Below, piece after piece: positions 12,323 through 23,481 of a stretch of 64,000 nt of DNA. The stretch is from Inia geoffrensis (taxonomy: Eukaryota > Chordata > Mammalia > Artiodactyla > Iniidae). The position numbers and the translations under genes are program-made. Under the pieces are notes generated by a model, which saw only the letters and a program-made list of their open reading frames with translations, was not told where the DNA came from and did no database searches. The first letter of the stretch is position 1, and each line of letters starts with the position of its first letter. The stretch lies in the NCBI GenBank assembly GCA_036417435.1, contig CM070909.1, forward strand, positions 12,432,597-12,496,596. Reading direction: 5' to 3'.

Positions 12323-12984
12323 TCATGTGAACAGTTATTCAGAGAGTGGTCAGGAGCAAAAAGTGAGCACTTTCCACTCACTTTTTGGTATAAGTTTGCG
12401 TAAACTGAAGACTGAGATCATAATTGAGGGAGGTTTTCTCCTTTGTATCTTCTCAATGACTGTAGTTGAAAATGGTGAGTTGGTGGTGAATATGTTTTTT
12501 TGTTCCAAATTCCATATTCTACTCACAGAGGTTGTCCACTTATGTTTCAGTCATGGAAATTAAGGTCATGGATCCAGGGTTTGCCATTTATTTCCCATTC
12601 TTATGAAACCAGCAATACTGCATTTCCTTACTACATTTTACTTGAAAATGAAGATTTTTCTCTAATTAAAATTGCCTGATGCATTTTTTCTTTAAAGTCT
12701 AACCCCACTGGATCAGTTTCAAACCCTTTCTGAGTCCAGTTTCTTTCGAAGATGCTATTTTTCTTTTTAGGAATTTGAATCTCATTTTCCCCAGAACCTT
12801 CTTTTTATGAATAGTGCACTGTAGGTAATTTAAGCCAATAAGCCTCAGTGATAAAATTTACAAACCCACCAAGTCATTACATCTTCAAGAGTCATCACAG
12901 TGGACTCTGGACTCAGCTTCCGAAGAGCAGGCATACTGGTCCTGGCGCCTTGTCTGCTCTTTTTTGTGGCTTTGGAGCACTCAG
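12323..12984. other. Non-coding stretch
   Basis: AT-rich. The 78-codon open frame at 12327-12563 resembles no known family. No RNA or regulatory element was recognised. Confidence 0.4.
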
Positions 12985-13115
12985 CCTTCTCTATCTCAGG
13001 ACCTCATCTGCAAGAGAGGATAATAGCATTCGTCTCGAAATGGTGGTCTTATGAGGGTCAAATGTGATGACACCAGAGAAGCTGCTTTCAAGTATGTAAA
13101 GTATTGTGTTAATCA
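12985..13115 (+). mobile_element. MIR-like SINE relic
   Basis: The diverged MIR middle and 3' part is visible: 'CTCAGGACCTCATCTGCAAG', 'GATAATAGCAT', 'GAGGGTCAAATGTGATGA' and 'GTAAAGTATTGTG'. Confidence 0.45.
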
Positions 13116-13585
13116 GGGATGTCTTGGGTTCTAATAGAAACCAGTAACAAACTAGCTCAGAGCAACACGAGGGGAATTGTTTTGCAAACACAGGCTGTCC
13201 CACAGAACTGAAATCCAGGGAGTTGGACCTCCTGAACTGCAGGACCCAGAAACTGGGGAGTTTGGGGGTGCTAAGTGTTATCTGTCTTTCTAAAACCCGT
13301 GGTCTCTCTTCTCTGCCCCTCTTTGAATGTCCCTTTCTTTCTTCTGACACTGCAGGCAATCTTAATCTGCATCTCCATCACACATGTGCCAAAGATAGCT
13401 TTCTTAAAACTGCTCTTTGAATTCCAAATCTACATTACCTTATTAATCTCTAATTTACAGTTTACTAATTGAAGTTTCTGAGACCTGGTTTCAAATTTTC
13501 AGGAGAGAGAATTGGGTTGGCCAAATTCGGGTCAGATAGATACAGCCTCTCCCCTCCTCCGGTCACCTTCAGAAAGAGAATCGGG

Positions 13586-13718
13586 GGAGTTCCCTGGTGG
13601 CCTAGTGGTTAGGATTCTGGGCTTTCAGTGCCGTGGCCTGGGTTCAATCCCGGGTCTGGGAACTGAGATCCTGCAAGCCACATGGCTTGGCAAAAAAAAG
13701 AAAAAAAAAAAAAAATCT
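13586..13718 (+). mobile_element. Short CHR-family SINE
   Basis: A roughly 110-bp tRNA-derived body (GTTCCCTGGTGGCCTAGTGG to CAAGCCACATGGCTTGGC) is followed by a long A tail. The duplication AGAGAATCGGG / AGAGAATGGGA flanks it (13575-13585 and from 13719). It is the last CHR SINE seen before the roughly 16-kb CHR-free interval. Confidence 0.88.
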
Positions 13719-14149
13719 AGAGAATGGGAACAATGGGATATAATCTCTCAGCAGAAGAGCCTAAGGGAGCAGACTTTCTGAGAAGGGAGGGTGGGAGAAT
13801 GAAGAAACAATGAGTGTTACACAGCTCAAGTGTGATGAAAAATATTGAGAATACCATACACATCCTTATTTCCGCACTTTTGAAAGCTTTAATCTTCTCA
13901 GGATCTGATCTGGCCATATGATTACTGGCACATTTGTAAATATGGACAGGTCTCAGAGAGCCCCGCCAACCACAGCATCCTTTCACATTATGTGTCAGAT
14001 TCATGTCTCCAATATTGTCTCAGTTGCCCTCTTAAGGAACATAACCTCTTATTCTTTTTTTCCTCAGGGGTCTAGTTAATTTCAATGCACATACTGTCTG
14101 CATCAAATCAAATTCTTAATCTTCTCTATTCCCTATCTCCCAAACTTTT

Positions 14150-14585
14150 CCCTCTGTATTAGTTTGGATTGACTATAAAATGTTATAACAAATGGACCTC
14201 CAAAATATCACAGTTTAACAAAATAGAAATTCATTTTTTTTCTTGGGTCAGATCAGGGACTCAGGTTGATGGTGGCCCTATCACCTTCAACATGTGGCTT
14301 TCAAGGTTACAGTAATATTCACCTTTACAGCCCATGGGAGGGGGAAGAGAAAAGCAGAAGGGAAGGAGTCATCTGATAGGTTTTATGCACTAGGCCAGAA
14401 AGACACATATCACTTTTGCTTACATTCTGTTGGAAAACACCTAGCACCAGGCCACATCCAACTGTAAAGGAGGCTGGGAAATTTAGAGTAGCTGCACAGC
14501 TGTATGCCCAGTTACAATTCCGATACTGAGGAAGAAGGTGAGAATGGAATTTGGTGGACAGCTAACATTCTCTATTACATCATCT
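14150..14585. mobile_element. Unclassified old interspersed repeat
   Basis: Begins 'TGTATTAGTTTGGATTGACT' and contains 'CAACATGTGGCTTTCAAGG' and 'CTTACATTCTGTTGG' blocks that recur across mammalian genomes. I believe it is an LTR- or MER-type relic but cannot name it. Confidence 0.35.
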
Positions 14586-14599
14586 CTCTGTGTTACTTC

Positions 14600-16185
14600 T
14601 CTTAATTAATGGCATTATTCTCTCAAATACCCAAGCGTGAGTGCTTAAAGCCATCCTCCATTTCTCCATCTTTCTCCAGCCCCTGTATCTGTTCTGACTA
14701 CCTAAGCAAGCACACATTCATTCCTAGTTTTCCATTCCCTCCTCTGCAGTACAGCTTAAGGCCATTTTCTCTCTTGCTTGAGCAACTGCAATCAGCCTGC
14801 AAAGTCACCTCCCTGTGTCAGCCCCTCCAGGCTCATCACACCCATCCTCTACTCTGCTGTCAGATGCCACTACCGAACACAAACATCTGATTGTCCAAGA
14901 CGGCGTGGGCTTCTTAACAGTTGCCTCCGCTTCCCGTCAAGGCTATGTGCACCACATACAAAGCGTCTGCAGCTGTGCCTTCATAGCTCAGTAGCTCACA
15001 CAAGACAGCCTCCTATTCTCTGTTCCAAACCCTCTTATTGTGGTCTCGTGCCTCATGCTTCTACCCTCTTGCCTCACACCCGTACTCTGTCCAACAACCA
15101 GCTCCCTTTGGGTTAAGACCACAATGGGACGGTCCACCCAGCTTTCATTCAGCTCTGTTCCTAGTCACTGTCTCTCAGGGCCCAGGCTTGCTCCGGGTCA
15201 GGAGACAAGTTTGGACAGTGATCACGATATTCTTTTCACCAAATGCTCCATTGCTTACTGAATAATACATTTTCTTTTTTTTGGAATGTCATCCATACAC
15301 CTGCCACTGTCTGATTCCATCCGCCAATTAACACCCCTGCCAATACATCTTTATAATCTTCTTGACATTTTTCTCATTCTTCAAGACCTGACTCATATCC
15401 CCTCCTTGAAGTCTTCCTCTTTCTCCCTCCTTTGTACTCTATCTTTGGACTGCATTCTTCCAGGTTTTGCTGTCTCTGGGGTTTTTGTGCACAGGGTGGT
15501 CTCCCCATCTAGGAGATATACTCCCTAATGGCAGGGACTGTGAATTCTCATCCTTAGGCTGCTGAGAATACAGCCTAGGGGAATACCTTACACATGGTAA
15601 GAGCGCATCATTCCACTGCTTAGAACCTCCTAATGCTTCAGTGGCTTCCCCTATCACTCAGTCATTGATAAAAACCCTCCAGAGGCCTGCATGGCCTTGT
15701 ATGAGCAGATGTTCCGGCTGCTACTCTCCCCTTGCTCCTCGATATTCCTTGAACACATCACACAAGACCACACTTCAGAGCTTTTGTGTCTGCTGTTCCC
15801 TTTATCGGGACACTCTCCCCAGATATCTGCATGGCTGTTCTCTCTTGAGTCCTCGGGGCATCTCTCCAAGGCCACTTCCTCAATGAAGCCTTCCCTGACC
15901 ACTCTAGTCCCGCTGGGACCTCACGACACTCTCCTTCTCCCTCCCTTGCTTGTTGTTTCTCCATAGCATGTATCACCTCCTTATACAGTGTATATATTTC
16001 ACTCATGTATTACTGTGTATCATCTGTCTCCTCTCCCCCTACTAGAGTGTAAACTTCATCCTAGTTTAAATCTGTTTGTTTACTTCTGTATCCCCAGGGC
16101 CTCGGATATCAAAGGCACTCAACAAATATTTGTTGAAATAAAGAATAAGCAAATTAATAGAAGATGCTCAATAAATATTTATTAA
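14600..16185 (+). mobile_element. LINE-2 fragments in tandem
   Basis: At least one L2 3' end is clear at about 15600-16185: 'TTCCCTTTATCGGGACACTC', 'CAGATATCTGCATGGCT', 'AATGAAGCCTTCCCTGACCA', 'CTACTAGAGTGTAAAC', ending 'CAACAAATATTTGTTGAA'. A weaker L2-like block lies at about 15280-15600, ending in an 'AATGGCAGGGACTGTGAA' segment. The 14600-15280 part is pyrimidine-rich and only doubtfully L2. Confidence 0.6.
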
Positions 16186-17744
16186 ATTGAATGAAAAATG
16201 TCAGAAACAGACGAATGTGAAATTGCCAAACTCTAAAAATATGTCGGTTTAGAAGAATAGTGAAATTGAGTTAACGTTGCCTCACCATAAACATCCTGGA
16301 GGAAGGATTAAAATTGTGTGCTTGTGGTGGGAGGGTCAACAGAGCAAGGAAACCTGCGCCTTCGCAGAAATTTGGGGCTGCCTGACTTCCCCCCCTGCGA
16401 GGACCACGGACCACACCTGGGAGGCGAGCTTGCCCTGCCGCCCCGCCGGGACACTTGGCTACCACACAGGTGTTTTCTTTTAAGTTATTTTGGTCTTCCT
16501 CTCTCGCCTCAGCTGGTGAAGGACACGCAGTCTTGGGTGGCTTATGGGACGCTTCTCAGCTCTAAGGAGAAAACTACCAGGAGTGAAAATGACAGCAAAA
16601 ACATCACCCAGGACTAGATTCTGGGTCTTGGGCCAGCAGAGCCCTTTTTAGAGCAGTGCCAGTGGAACTTTCTGTCTTCTCCCCAGGCTCCGCCTTTACG
16701 CTGTTTATTGGAAATTCTTCTCCCCCGCTCAGTCTTTTAAAGCCGCCGCCTACTTTCCGCAGGAGGATGGCGCTCTGAGCTCCCAGTTCTCTCTTCCCCC
16801 GGGGACTCCATAGTATTTTTTCACGCTTCGTCGCTACTACAGCAGACGCCTGCCTTCTCATTATTTGCTGTGCAGATCTCCGGTGCCTTGACTGTAAACA
16901 AAACACTTTAGATCATAGCAAGGTCGGAGTAAGCACAGCCTTTCTGCTGGCAGCCAGACGTCTTAAGGTGGCGTGACTGTGACTCGTTTACTTTTCAAGA
17001 TTAACAAAGCGACAAAATGGTGGTCCTACATATTAGCTGAAGAAATATTCAGGGTGTGGAGGGGATAGAAGTATTCATTTTTTAACTTTTCTGTAAGATA
17101 TTAATTCCACAAATAAAATCAAACATCTGTGGCAAGGTGCAATACTCTAGAATATCTCCATTTACATATATGTGGTAGTTTGTGTATTTATGCATCTGCA
17201 TTGATGCTTATATATAATATAGAATTCCGGTGTAGTCTAGCAATTGTGTAAAAATTTCAACAACAGTGATCTAATTTCAGGAATAGGGTATCAGTTATGG
17301 TATTGAGACCTACCCTAATTTTCCTGTCCCTCTCCCCCTCTTCTCCAACTCAGCAAACTAAGTGGGGCATTCAATGTAAAAAAAATAAAGAAGATGAGAG
17401 CTTTGACTTTGATCCCAGGTGAAATATTTTCTGTCAGTCAGGTAGGAAGTCCCGACCTTGAAACAACTTTTGGGCACTGCCTCCCTCACTGCTCTCTGGG
17501 TCTCACCCTGCCCTTTTGGCATCTGCATTTTAGTCAAATTAGTGCCAAGGTCATACCAAAGGCCAGTGACAGCTGTATTAAAATATCAGGGACCACAGGC
17601 CGCGTCAAGGAAACATCTGCAGGCAACCCAGGTCATGAGAAGGAGCCATTTTGAATCATTTGTAGGAGAGGGACATAGGCGAATCCAGATGAAAACCCAA
17701 ACCAGTTGGGGTCATCAGGAGGGAAGGGAACAGAAAATGAACCA
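16186..17744. other. Unique stretch with a moderately GC-rich block
   Basis: Positions 16330-16900 are richer in G+C and CpG than the surroundings. An inverted repeat-free region follows. No exon, repeat or named site was recognised. It lies 2.5-3 kb upstream of the CDKN1B promoter and could hold regulatory DNA, but nothing specific supports that. Confidence 0.35.
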
Positions 17745-17890
17745 GCTTTAGAGTCAGGAGACCTGCCTCTAGTCTGCTACCAACTGGTTATGTGTCCCTG
17801 GTCAGGAATCCTCTCGGTCTCTATTTCCTCAGTGGTAAAAAAGAGAGGGTTGAACCACAGGGTTCCCAAGGTCCCTCCCAGCTCTTACAT
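17745..17890 (+). mobile_element. MIR SINE relic
   Basis: Carries MIR core pieces: 'AGAGTCAGGAGACCTGCCTC', 'GTGTCCCTGGTCAGGAATC', 'CTCTATTTCCTCAGTGGTAA' and a final 'AAGGTCCCTCCCAGCTC'. Confidence 0.6.
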
Positions 17891-18800
17891 TCTGGAGTGC
17901 ATGAAGCAAGGCAGGGACACAAAGTGGACGAATAATACGTGGTTAAGAAAACAAGTTAAAAGTCAAACTCATTTGTAGCATAGACGCCCAAGAAAAGTGT
18001 TGTGTACAATTGCCGTTGTGTACTGTTAGAACTGGAGATTAGTTTCCAGTAAAATGTGTAACTTTGACCCAGACCAAGATCATATACGGGGTTGGGGGGA
18101 GGCAGTTAAAGACTGTGAGCTCTGTTTCAGATATGACAGCCCTGTCCATCCTGTTTTAACGTCCATCACCTTGCTCAAGATCACATTGCTTAGGTAAATT
18201 TCAAGTTGCAAAGGGGAGCAGAGAAATGCCGAAGTAATCATATCAGACGTGAGAACACGGTGGTGGTGGTTTTATACATCACTTCACAGTCCGGACTTTC
18301 CGGTTACTTTCACTCTTCGACGACCTGCAGCCCTCTAAAGGCGTCACTTGCATCTGAATGGTGTTCTGGGTGGGTTCCGAGAAGTGAGTCTGGTGGGAGA
18401 GAAAGGTGGAGGAAGGAAGGAACTGTTGTATTTGGCGGCGGGACTCAGGTTGAGGAAACTGCTACAACCCGGCAAAGAATTGAAAAATACAAAGAAGAGA
18501 CGAGTTCCCACACGCAGCCCGTGTCAGTGGCCTTAACTGTGACTGGGAAGCAAGAACCTGGGCCAGGGGTGTAATTTCTCTTTTTCTAAATTAAATGTGT
18601 CTGAAACAGTTACAAAGCTTATTGGGGACTTGGGAGACCAGTCGACGTTTTGATCTGGAAATCCTTTCTTATTTTTTACTGAGGGAGAGCTTGGGCTCAG
18701 AATACATTATAAGTGCTGCGTCTCTTCCAGGCTAATTTATAGAAAGCCGTTCGCCGTGGCTTCTCCCCTAAGTCCCCTGCCCCCCCTAGACTAGCACAGA
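17891..18800. other. Upstream flank of CDKN1B, no gene seen
   Basis: No repeat or exon was recognised. The open frame at 18206-18574 lacks any known domain. CpG density rises toward 18800, where the CDKN1B island starts. Confidence 0.4.
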
Positions 18801-19450
18801 CCTCTAGGTTAAGGGTGAGCTAACCACTGCTCACCCCCACCTAAGTAAGGCACCCAGGCCGAGGGGCTCCCCGCCTCCCCCGCCGTGCGAGCGGCTGGGA
18901 CCCCCGGGGAGAGCTCAGCTGGGGTCCGAGCTCCCACCGTCCGCCTCCGCCCCCCAGCTGCCCGCCCCCGCCCCCAACCCCCGCTGGGCGAGTGCGGGGA
19001 AAACAAGATCGCCAGCGAGGCGCACAACCAGCTGCCGGCAACCTTCGAGCTCCCCAGCTTTCCCGGGCGAGGAGCGGGAGGTCGGGGCTCCGGAGGAGCC
19101 GCGCGCCGGCCCGAGCAGCGCCGGGACCAGAACCCGCCGCCCCGCCGGCCCCGCTGCACAGGCCCCTCCCCGGCTCCCGGGCCGTTTGGCGAGCTTGTTT
19201 GTCTTATTTTTAATTTCTCCGAGGCCAGCCGGAGCAGGTTTGCTGGCAGCCGTGCGCCTCCAGCAGTCACGCGACCAGCCCATCTCCCGGGCGCGCGCTC
19301 GGCGGCGGCGCGCTCGGGAGGCGGGGAGGCGCCGCGGCCGCCCTGGGGCCACCTTAAGGCCGCGCTCGCCAGCCTCGGCGGGGCGGCTCCCGGCGCCGCG
19401 ACCAATGATCTCCTCCTCTGTTTAAATAGACTTGCGGTGTCAATCATCTT
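18800..19450 (+). promoter_or_regulatory. CDKN1B: CDKN1B CpG-island promoter
   Basis: Very GC- and CpG-rich DNA directly upstream of the p27 transcription unit. Sp1-type C-rich boxes lie at about 18950-18985 (CCGCCCCC and CCCGCCCCC). A run of GC boxes follows at 19280-19330. A CCAAT box is at 19402-19406, and a weak TATA-like TTTAAATA is at 19421-19428. Human p27 transcription is known to use Sp1 and NF-Y sites in this position. Start sites are probably multiple; by resemblance to human mRNA a main start is near 19440-19455. Open frames across this block on either strand are products of high GC. Confidence 0.85.
19405..19425 (+). CDS. Short upstream ORF of CDKN1B (6 codons, apparently truncated)
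   Basis: ATG at 19405-19407 opens a 6-residue frame (MISSSV) closed by TAA at 19423-19425. Human CDKN1B is reported to have a 29-codon uORF here. In this window the frame one base to the left, starting at 19404, stays open for exactly 29 codons to the TAA at 19491-19493 and contains IIFFFVSLPSTAILGN. That pattern fits loss of one base just after the ATG relative to human, which I remember as ATGGATCTCC where this window has ATGATCTCC. It matters only in transcripts starting upstream of 19405. The ATG overlaps the CCAAT box. Confidence 0.55.
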   Translation: MISSSV

Positions 19451-19938
19451 CTTCTTCGTCAGCCTCCCTTCCACCGCCATATTGGGCAACTAAAAAAAGG
19501 GGGCTCGTCTTTTCGGGGTGTTTTTCTCCCCCTCCCCTGTCCCCACTCTCTCGCCGCTCCGCGACTCCGACGCCGGCAAGGTTTGGAGAGCCGCTCGGTC
19601 GGCGGGACCCGCGGGCTCGCAGCTGCCCGGACTCGGACTGGCTCTGCCCCCTCCTCTCTCCACTGCACTCCTCTCCCCTCCCCTCCCCGCCTCCCGCTCG
19701 CCAGTCCACTTGATCGGCGGGGACTCGGGGCTGCCTGGCCGGGGCTGCCCCTCGCCCCCTCCCCCAGCCCCGCGCGCTCCTGACGCTCGGGCACTTACTC
19801 GTCCGTGTTTGTTTCTCTTGGCTCGGAGGGCAGTCGCAGGGCTTATAAGAGGGGCTCGGGCTGGGTCGGGGCGTCTTGTTTTGTTCGTTTTGTTTTGCGA
19901 GAGCGCAAGAGAGGCGGTCGCCGAGCCCGGGGAGGAAG
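19450..19938 (+). other. CDKN1B: CDKN1B 5' UTR
   Basis: The leader begins around 'CTTCTTCGTCAGCCTCCC' by resemblance to human p27 mRNA and runs about 490 nt to the start codon. It is GC-rich in the middle. Close to the AUG, at about 19873-19898, is a U-rich stretch of TTTTG repeats of the kind bound by HuR/ELAV proteins in human p27 mRNA. No ATG occurs between 19450 and 19938. The first exon is 5' UTR plus coding exon 1 and ends at 20413. Confidence 0.8.
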
Positions 19939-21076
19939 ATGTCAAACGTGCGAGTGTCTAACGGGAGCCCGAGCTTGGAGCGGATGGACGCCAGACAGGC
20001 GGAGTACCCCAAGCCCTCGGCCTGCAGAAACCTCTTCGGCCCGGTCAATCACGAAGAGTTAACCCGGGACTTGGAGAAGCACTGTAGAGACATGGAAGAG
20101 GCCAGCCAGCGCAAGTGGAATTTTGATTTTCAGAATCACAAGCCCTTGGAGGGCAAATACGAGTGGCAAGAAGTGGAAAAGGGCAACTTGCCCGAGTTCT
20201 ACTACAGACCCCCGCGGCCACCCAAAGGCGCCTGCAAGGTGCCGGCGCAGGAGGGCCAGGATGTCAGCGGGACCCGCCAGGCGGTGCCTTTGATTGGGTC
20301 TCAGGCAAACTCAGAGGACACGCATTTGGTAGACCAGAAGACTGATGCACCGGACAGCCAGACGGGGTTAGCGGAGCAGTGCGCTGGGATAAGGAAGCGA
20401 CCTGCCACAGACGGTAATGACCCTTTCAAATGAGTGAAATGTCTTTCTGTGTGTCTGTGTTAGCGGCACTGCTTTGCCTGCCTGAGGGTCTTTAACCTCA
20501 ACTTTGTTTTCAGCGCATTCTGATTTAGCTCTGGGGGAGCGCACTGTCTTAATCTTAGGTTTTAAATGCTATTTATTTAGCTGACTGCTTGTCTGTTCAT
20601 GACTTTTAAGTTAGCAGCCTGAGACTGTGTTATCTGGTAATTTTTCTAACTGAAAACATCGCGGCTCCTCCCCGCTTGCCAGCGGTAGGTATGTGACAAC
20701 GTTGGGATGTTTATCAACGGCCTCCCTCTTCGCTTTGGAGAGAGAGCTTTGGGGGCGTAGAATATACTTTCTGTTATGTGAAAACAACCTCATTTTGTGC
20801 CCTTAAAGGCCACTGGGAATGACGGATCCAGGATTGTGGGTGTAGGTGGTGGGTTTTTCGTCCCCTGATTCTTGGGTCCACTTCTGTCACCCATTGTTTT
20901 TTCTAATAAAGATTGTTTGTGTGTGTTCTTTTTAAAATTCCCTCCTGCCCTTAGATTCCTCTCCTCAAAACAAAAGAGCAAACAGAACAGAAGAAAATGT
21001 TTCAGACGGTTCTCCGAACGCGGGTTCAGTGGAGCAGACGCCCAAGAAGCCGGGCCTCAGAAGGCGTCAAACGTAA
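19939..21076 (+). CDS. CDKN1B: CDKN1B, cyclin-dependent kinase inhibitor p27Kip1 (join 19939-20413, 20955-21076)
   Basis: p27Kip1 binds and inhibits nuclear cyclin E/A-CDK2 complexes and holds cells in G1. It also chaperones cyclin D-CDK4. Coding exon 1 is 475 nt, donor G|GTAATG. Exon 2 is 122 nt after acceptor CTTAG|A. Together they give 198 residues plus TAA, the human length. Landmarks: Ser10; cyclin-binding RNLF at 30-33; CDK-binding segment about 53-93 with Tyr74 and FYY at 87-89; bipartite NLS about 152-167 (RKRP...NKR); Thr157; Thr187 in EQTPKK (the phosphodegron for SCF-Skp2); carboxy-terminal Thr198. The ATG context is GAGGAAGATGT and it is the first ATG after 19450. From memory, differences from human cluster at about 106-138, the disordered linker, with H24Y, D37N, S83N and T162P elsewhere. 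All functional residues listed are intact. Confidence 0.98.
20414..20954 (+). other. CDKN1B: CDKN1B intron 1
   Basis: 541 bp, GT at 20414-20415 to AG at 20953-20954. It interrupts codon 159 after its first base (phase 1), as in human. No repeat or RNA was recognised inside it. Read-through of the donor would add six residues before a stop at 20431-20433. Confidence 0.95.
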
Positions 21077-21084
21077 AGTACTCG

Positions 21085-23217
21085 GTGGGTTGATTACTAC
21101 GAGCAAAGAAGTGACCCCCGAATTGGGCTGCAGGAACTCGTGGGCTTTCAAGCCCCAGGATAACCCTATCTCAGTGGTGGCTGGCAGATTAGAGCTTGTG
21201 GGTTTTTGCTTGGTTTATATTTTGGAGGTCAAAAAAAGTAGGAATGGGGAAGACTGAGAATTAGTGTGGAGGTGCTATAATTCTTCCCAGTTTCTACGTC
21301 CTGAGATCATTTTCCTTTGAAGTACCAAATGATTAGAGCAAGAGTCCCAGGCAAGTACTCGTAACCAAGGCCCTGTGGGGAGGAAGGTCAGTTCTCTGAG
21401 AGTCCCATCAAAACATGTTGGGAACAATAGGTTCTTTTTCCATCTGAACAAGAGCGGGGGTCTGCCTCCATCCCACTTCATGAGAATTCATCTCCCAGAG
21501 GACCAGGTTGACTCAGATTTTGAGCCATACATGGAAAAATGATTGAATTCAAATAAATGACTTAATTCAAACTTTGAGGGAAAAGTGAGGCACAAATGGC
21601 TCATAGCTGGTTGTTCAAATGGTTAGAAACGTGACAAGGGAGGTATGTGGCTTCCTTTGGTTTTTAGAAAACTCTCACTTTCCCTGTCTTCTGATAAGTT
21701 TGGGGGATGGAGAAGGAACGTGTGTATTTAAAAAAACCAAAATGGAAGGCTCAGAAATCCTAAGGTTCCGACGGAATTTCTGATAACACTGAAGTTGCAA
21801 AGCAAAAGTTAAAGTAACTGCCAGAGTAAGCAGTCCAGGAACACGTCAGCATGTGTATATGCCAGTCGTGCTGTAACAGGGGAATTTAGATACTTGTAGG
21901 GGAAATGGATAGTAGATATCAGGGCTGGCAGGGGTAGGTGCACCCCAAACAAGGGAAGTGGAGATTTTTTCCATCTACTAAAATATGATCAACATGAAAA
22001 GCTAATTTGAATAATTCAGCCCCCAGCTTTACGTGGACTGGTCTCCATAATGATCAAACTACATGTATTAATAGTTTGTAAACGTCTTACAGACAACGAC
22101 CGTGTCCTCTTTTTTTTTTCCAAAACACCCTCATAGCCTAGCATATAAAGAGATCCGCAGAGATGTTGATATTAACTTTTAAAATCCTCATCTATAAAAA
22201 TTAAAAATTGAAAAAAAGGGATGAAGGTGGGGTTCAAGTTTGTTGTATTTTTAAATCAGAGTCATATATAGGATTTCATTACCTACATATTTTTCAGAGC
22301 TTATACAAAACGGCGCTATTGAACTTCTCCATCACAGCTTATATATGAAGTGGGTAAATTGGTTGAAAAAATTTTCTGAAGCATCCTTACCACCTGCAGC
22401 TCTTGTTGGTTTGTGACTTGTGGCCTAGCTCATCAGATGAGCCACAGCAAATCAGACCTACTGGATTTTGATCTGGCCCCATTCTGACATACAGAGAAGC
22501 ATTTGTTAGTAAATATTGCCAGTTCAGAGAATACAGGAAATAGTAGTAAGGACCTATTCATGAGCATTCGTGTGTATATTCCACATATGACTAAGACTAA
22601 AATATTTTGAGAAAAAAAAAATGAATAGAATTTTCTTTGGATGGTCTATTTAAGTGTGATTTCCAATTATTTTTCAAACTTAGAAAATTTTGCTCCTCTT
22701 AAAGTGTTACAGTTTCTAAATTTTCCTGTGTCAGTCCTTTCACACTATCTTTGACCCCCAATTCTCTAGACCAGGGTTTCTCAACCTCTGTACTGTTGAC
22801 ATTTGGGGCCGAATAATTCTTTGTCGTGGGAGGCGGTCCTGTGCATTGTAGAATGTTTTGGCAGCATCCCTGACCTCTCCCGGCAGATGCCAGTAGCACC
22901 CCCTCCCCACCCAGTGTGACAACCAAAAATGTCTCCAAACATTGCCAAATGTCCCCCGGGGGTGGAGGGGGAGGCAGAATTACCCACTGTTGAGAACCAC
23001 TGCTCTAGACAAAAGTCCACAGTGCAGGGGAGAGTAAAAATCCAATGAAGGAAATGTTGGATGGAGGTGACTCTCAGCACCAACTTTTAGCACGTTCTTT
23101 CTTTGCTATTGCTCAGGTATTTCCCAGCAAAGACCGTAACAAAATAATTCCCGTAACATATTGGCAATGTTGTTCTCGTGCTTTTCTCCTAATTCTTTCT
23201 TCTTGTTTCTTTTGCAG
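21085..23217 (+). other. CDKN1B: CDKN1B intron 2, within the 3' UTR
   Basis: The exon containing the stop ends at 21084 (TACTCG|GTGGGT), only 8 nt after the stop codon. The next exon starts at 23218 after TTTTGCAG. The joint (CTCG|AATTGAG) matches the human mRNA (CTCG|AATTAAG) from memory. The 8-nt distance is too short to trigger nonsense-mediated decay. The intron is 2,133 bp and contains one MER5A relic. The rest is unique and AT-rich. Confidence 0.85.
22772..23002 (-). mobile_element. MER5A-type hAT-Charlie relic in CDKN1B intron 2
   Basis: Terminal inverted repeats are 'CAGGGTTTCTCAACCTCTG' and '...GTTGAGAACCACTG'. The internal 'GACATTTGGCAATGTTTGG' is readable on the minus strand. The perfect 8-bp duplication CTCTAGAC lies at 22764-22771 and 23003-23010. 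Confidence 0.92.
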
Positions 23218-23408
23218 AATTGAGACTATGTTTCCTTGTTTATCCGATACATCACTGCTTGATGAAGCAAGGAAGATATAAATTAAACATTTTGAATACA
23301 TATCGCTGACTCCACGGAGTGGACATCCCTTATAAGCACTGAACAGCAACAACCCAATAACACTAAAGTTTTAGGCACTCTTAAATCATCTGCCTCTAAA
23401 AGCATTGG

Positions 23409-23416
23409 ATGTAGCA
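23409..23416 (+). promoter_or_regulatory. miR-221/222 seed match 1
   Basis: ATGTAGCA is an 8-mer complement of the miR-221/222 seed. It is at the equivalent position of one of the two validated human p27 sites. Confidence 0.85.
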
Positions 23417-23460
23417 TTGTGCAATTAGGTTTTTCCTTATTTGCTTCATTGTACTACCTG

Positions 23461-23468
23461 TGTATATA
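23461..23468 (+). promoter_or_regulatory. Pumilio response element 1
   Basis: TGTATATA fits the PUM consensus UGUANAUA. It lies between the two conserved miR-221/222 sites, the arrangement known in human p27, where PUM1 binding exposes the miRNA site. Confidence 0.85.
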
Positions 23469-23481
23469 GTTTTTACTTTTT

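Noticed and set aside
13586..13718. tRNA-like A/B box sequences in CHR SINEs considered as tRNA genes
   Set aside because: They lack an intact cloverleaf and have SINE tails and target duplications, so they are tRNA-derived retroposons.
18809..19489. 226-codon minus-strand open frame over the CDKN1B promoter, and matching + strand frames
   Set aside because: The frames come from high GC (few stop codons). There is no domain, no splice context and no conserved start. The DNA is explained by promoter and 5' UTR.
20997..21257. 86-codon + strand frame starting inside CDKN1B exon 2
   Set aside because: It is out of frame with p27, uses a non-ATG start and runs into the intron. It is a shadow of the real exon.
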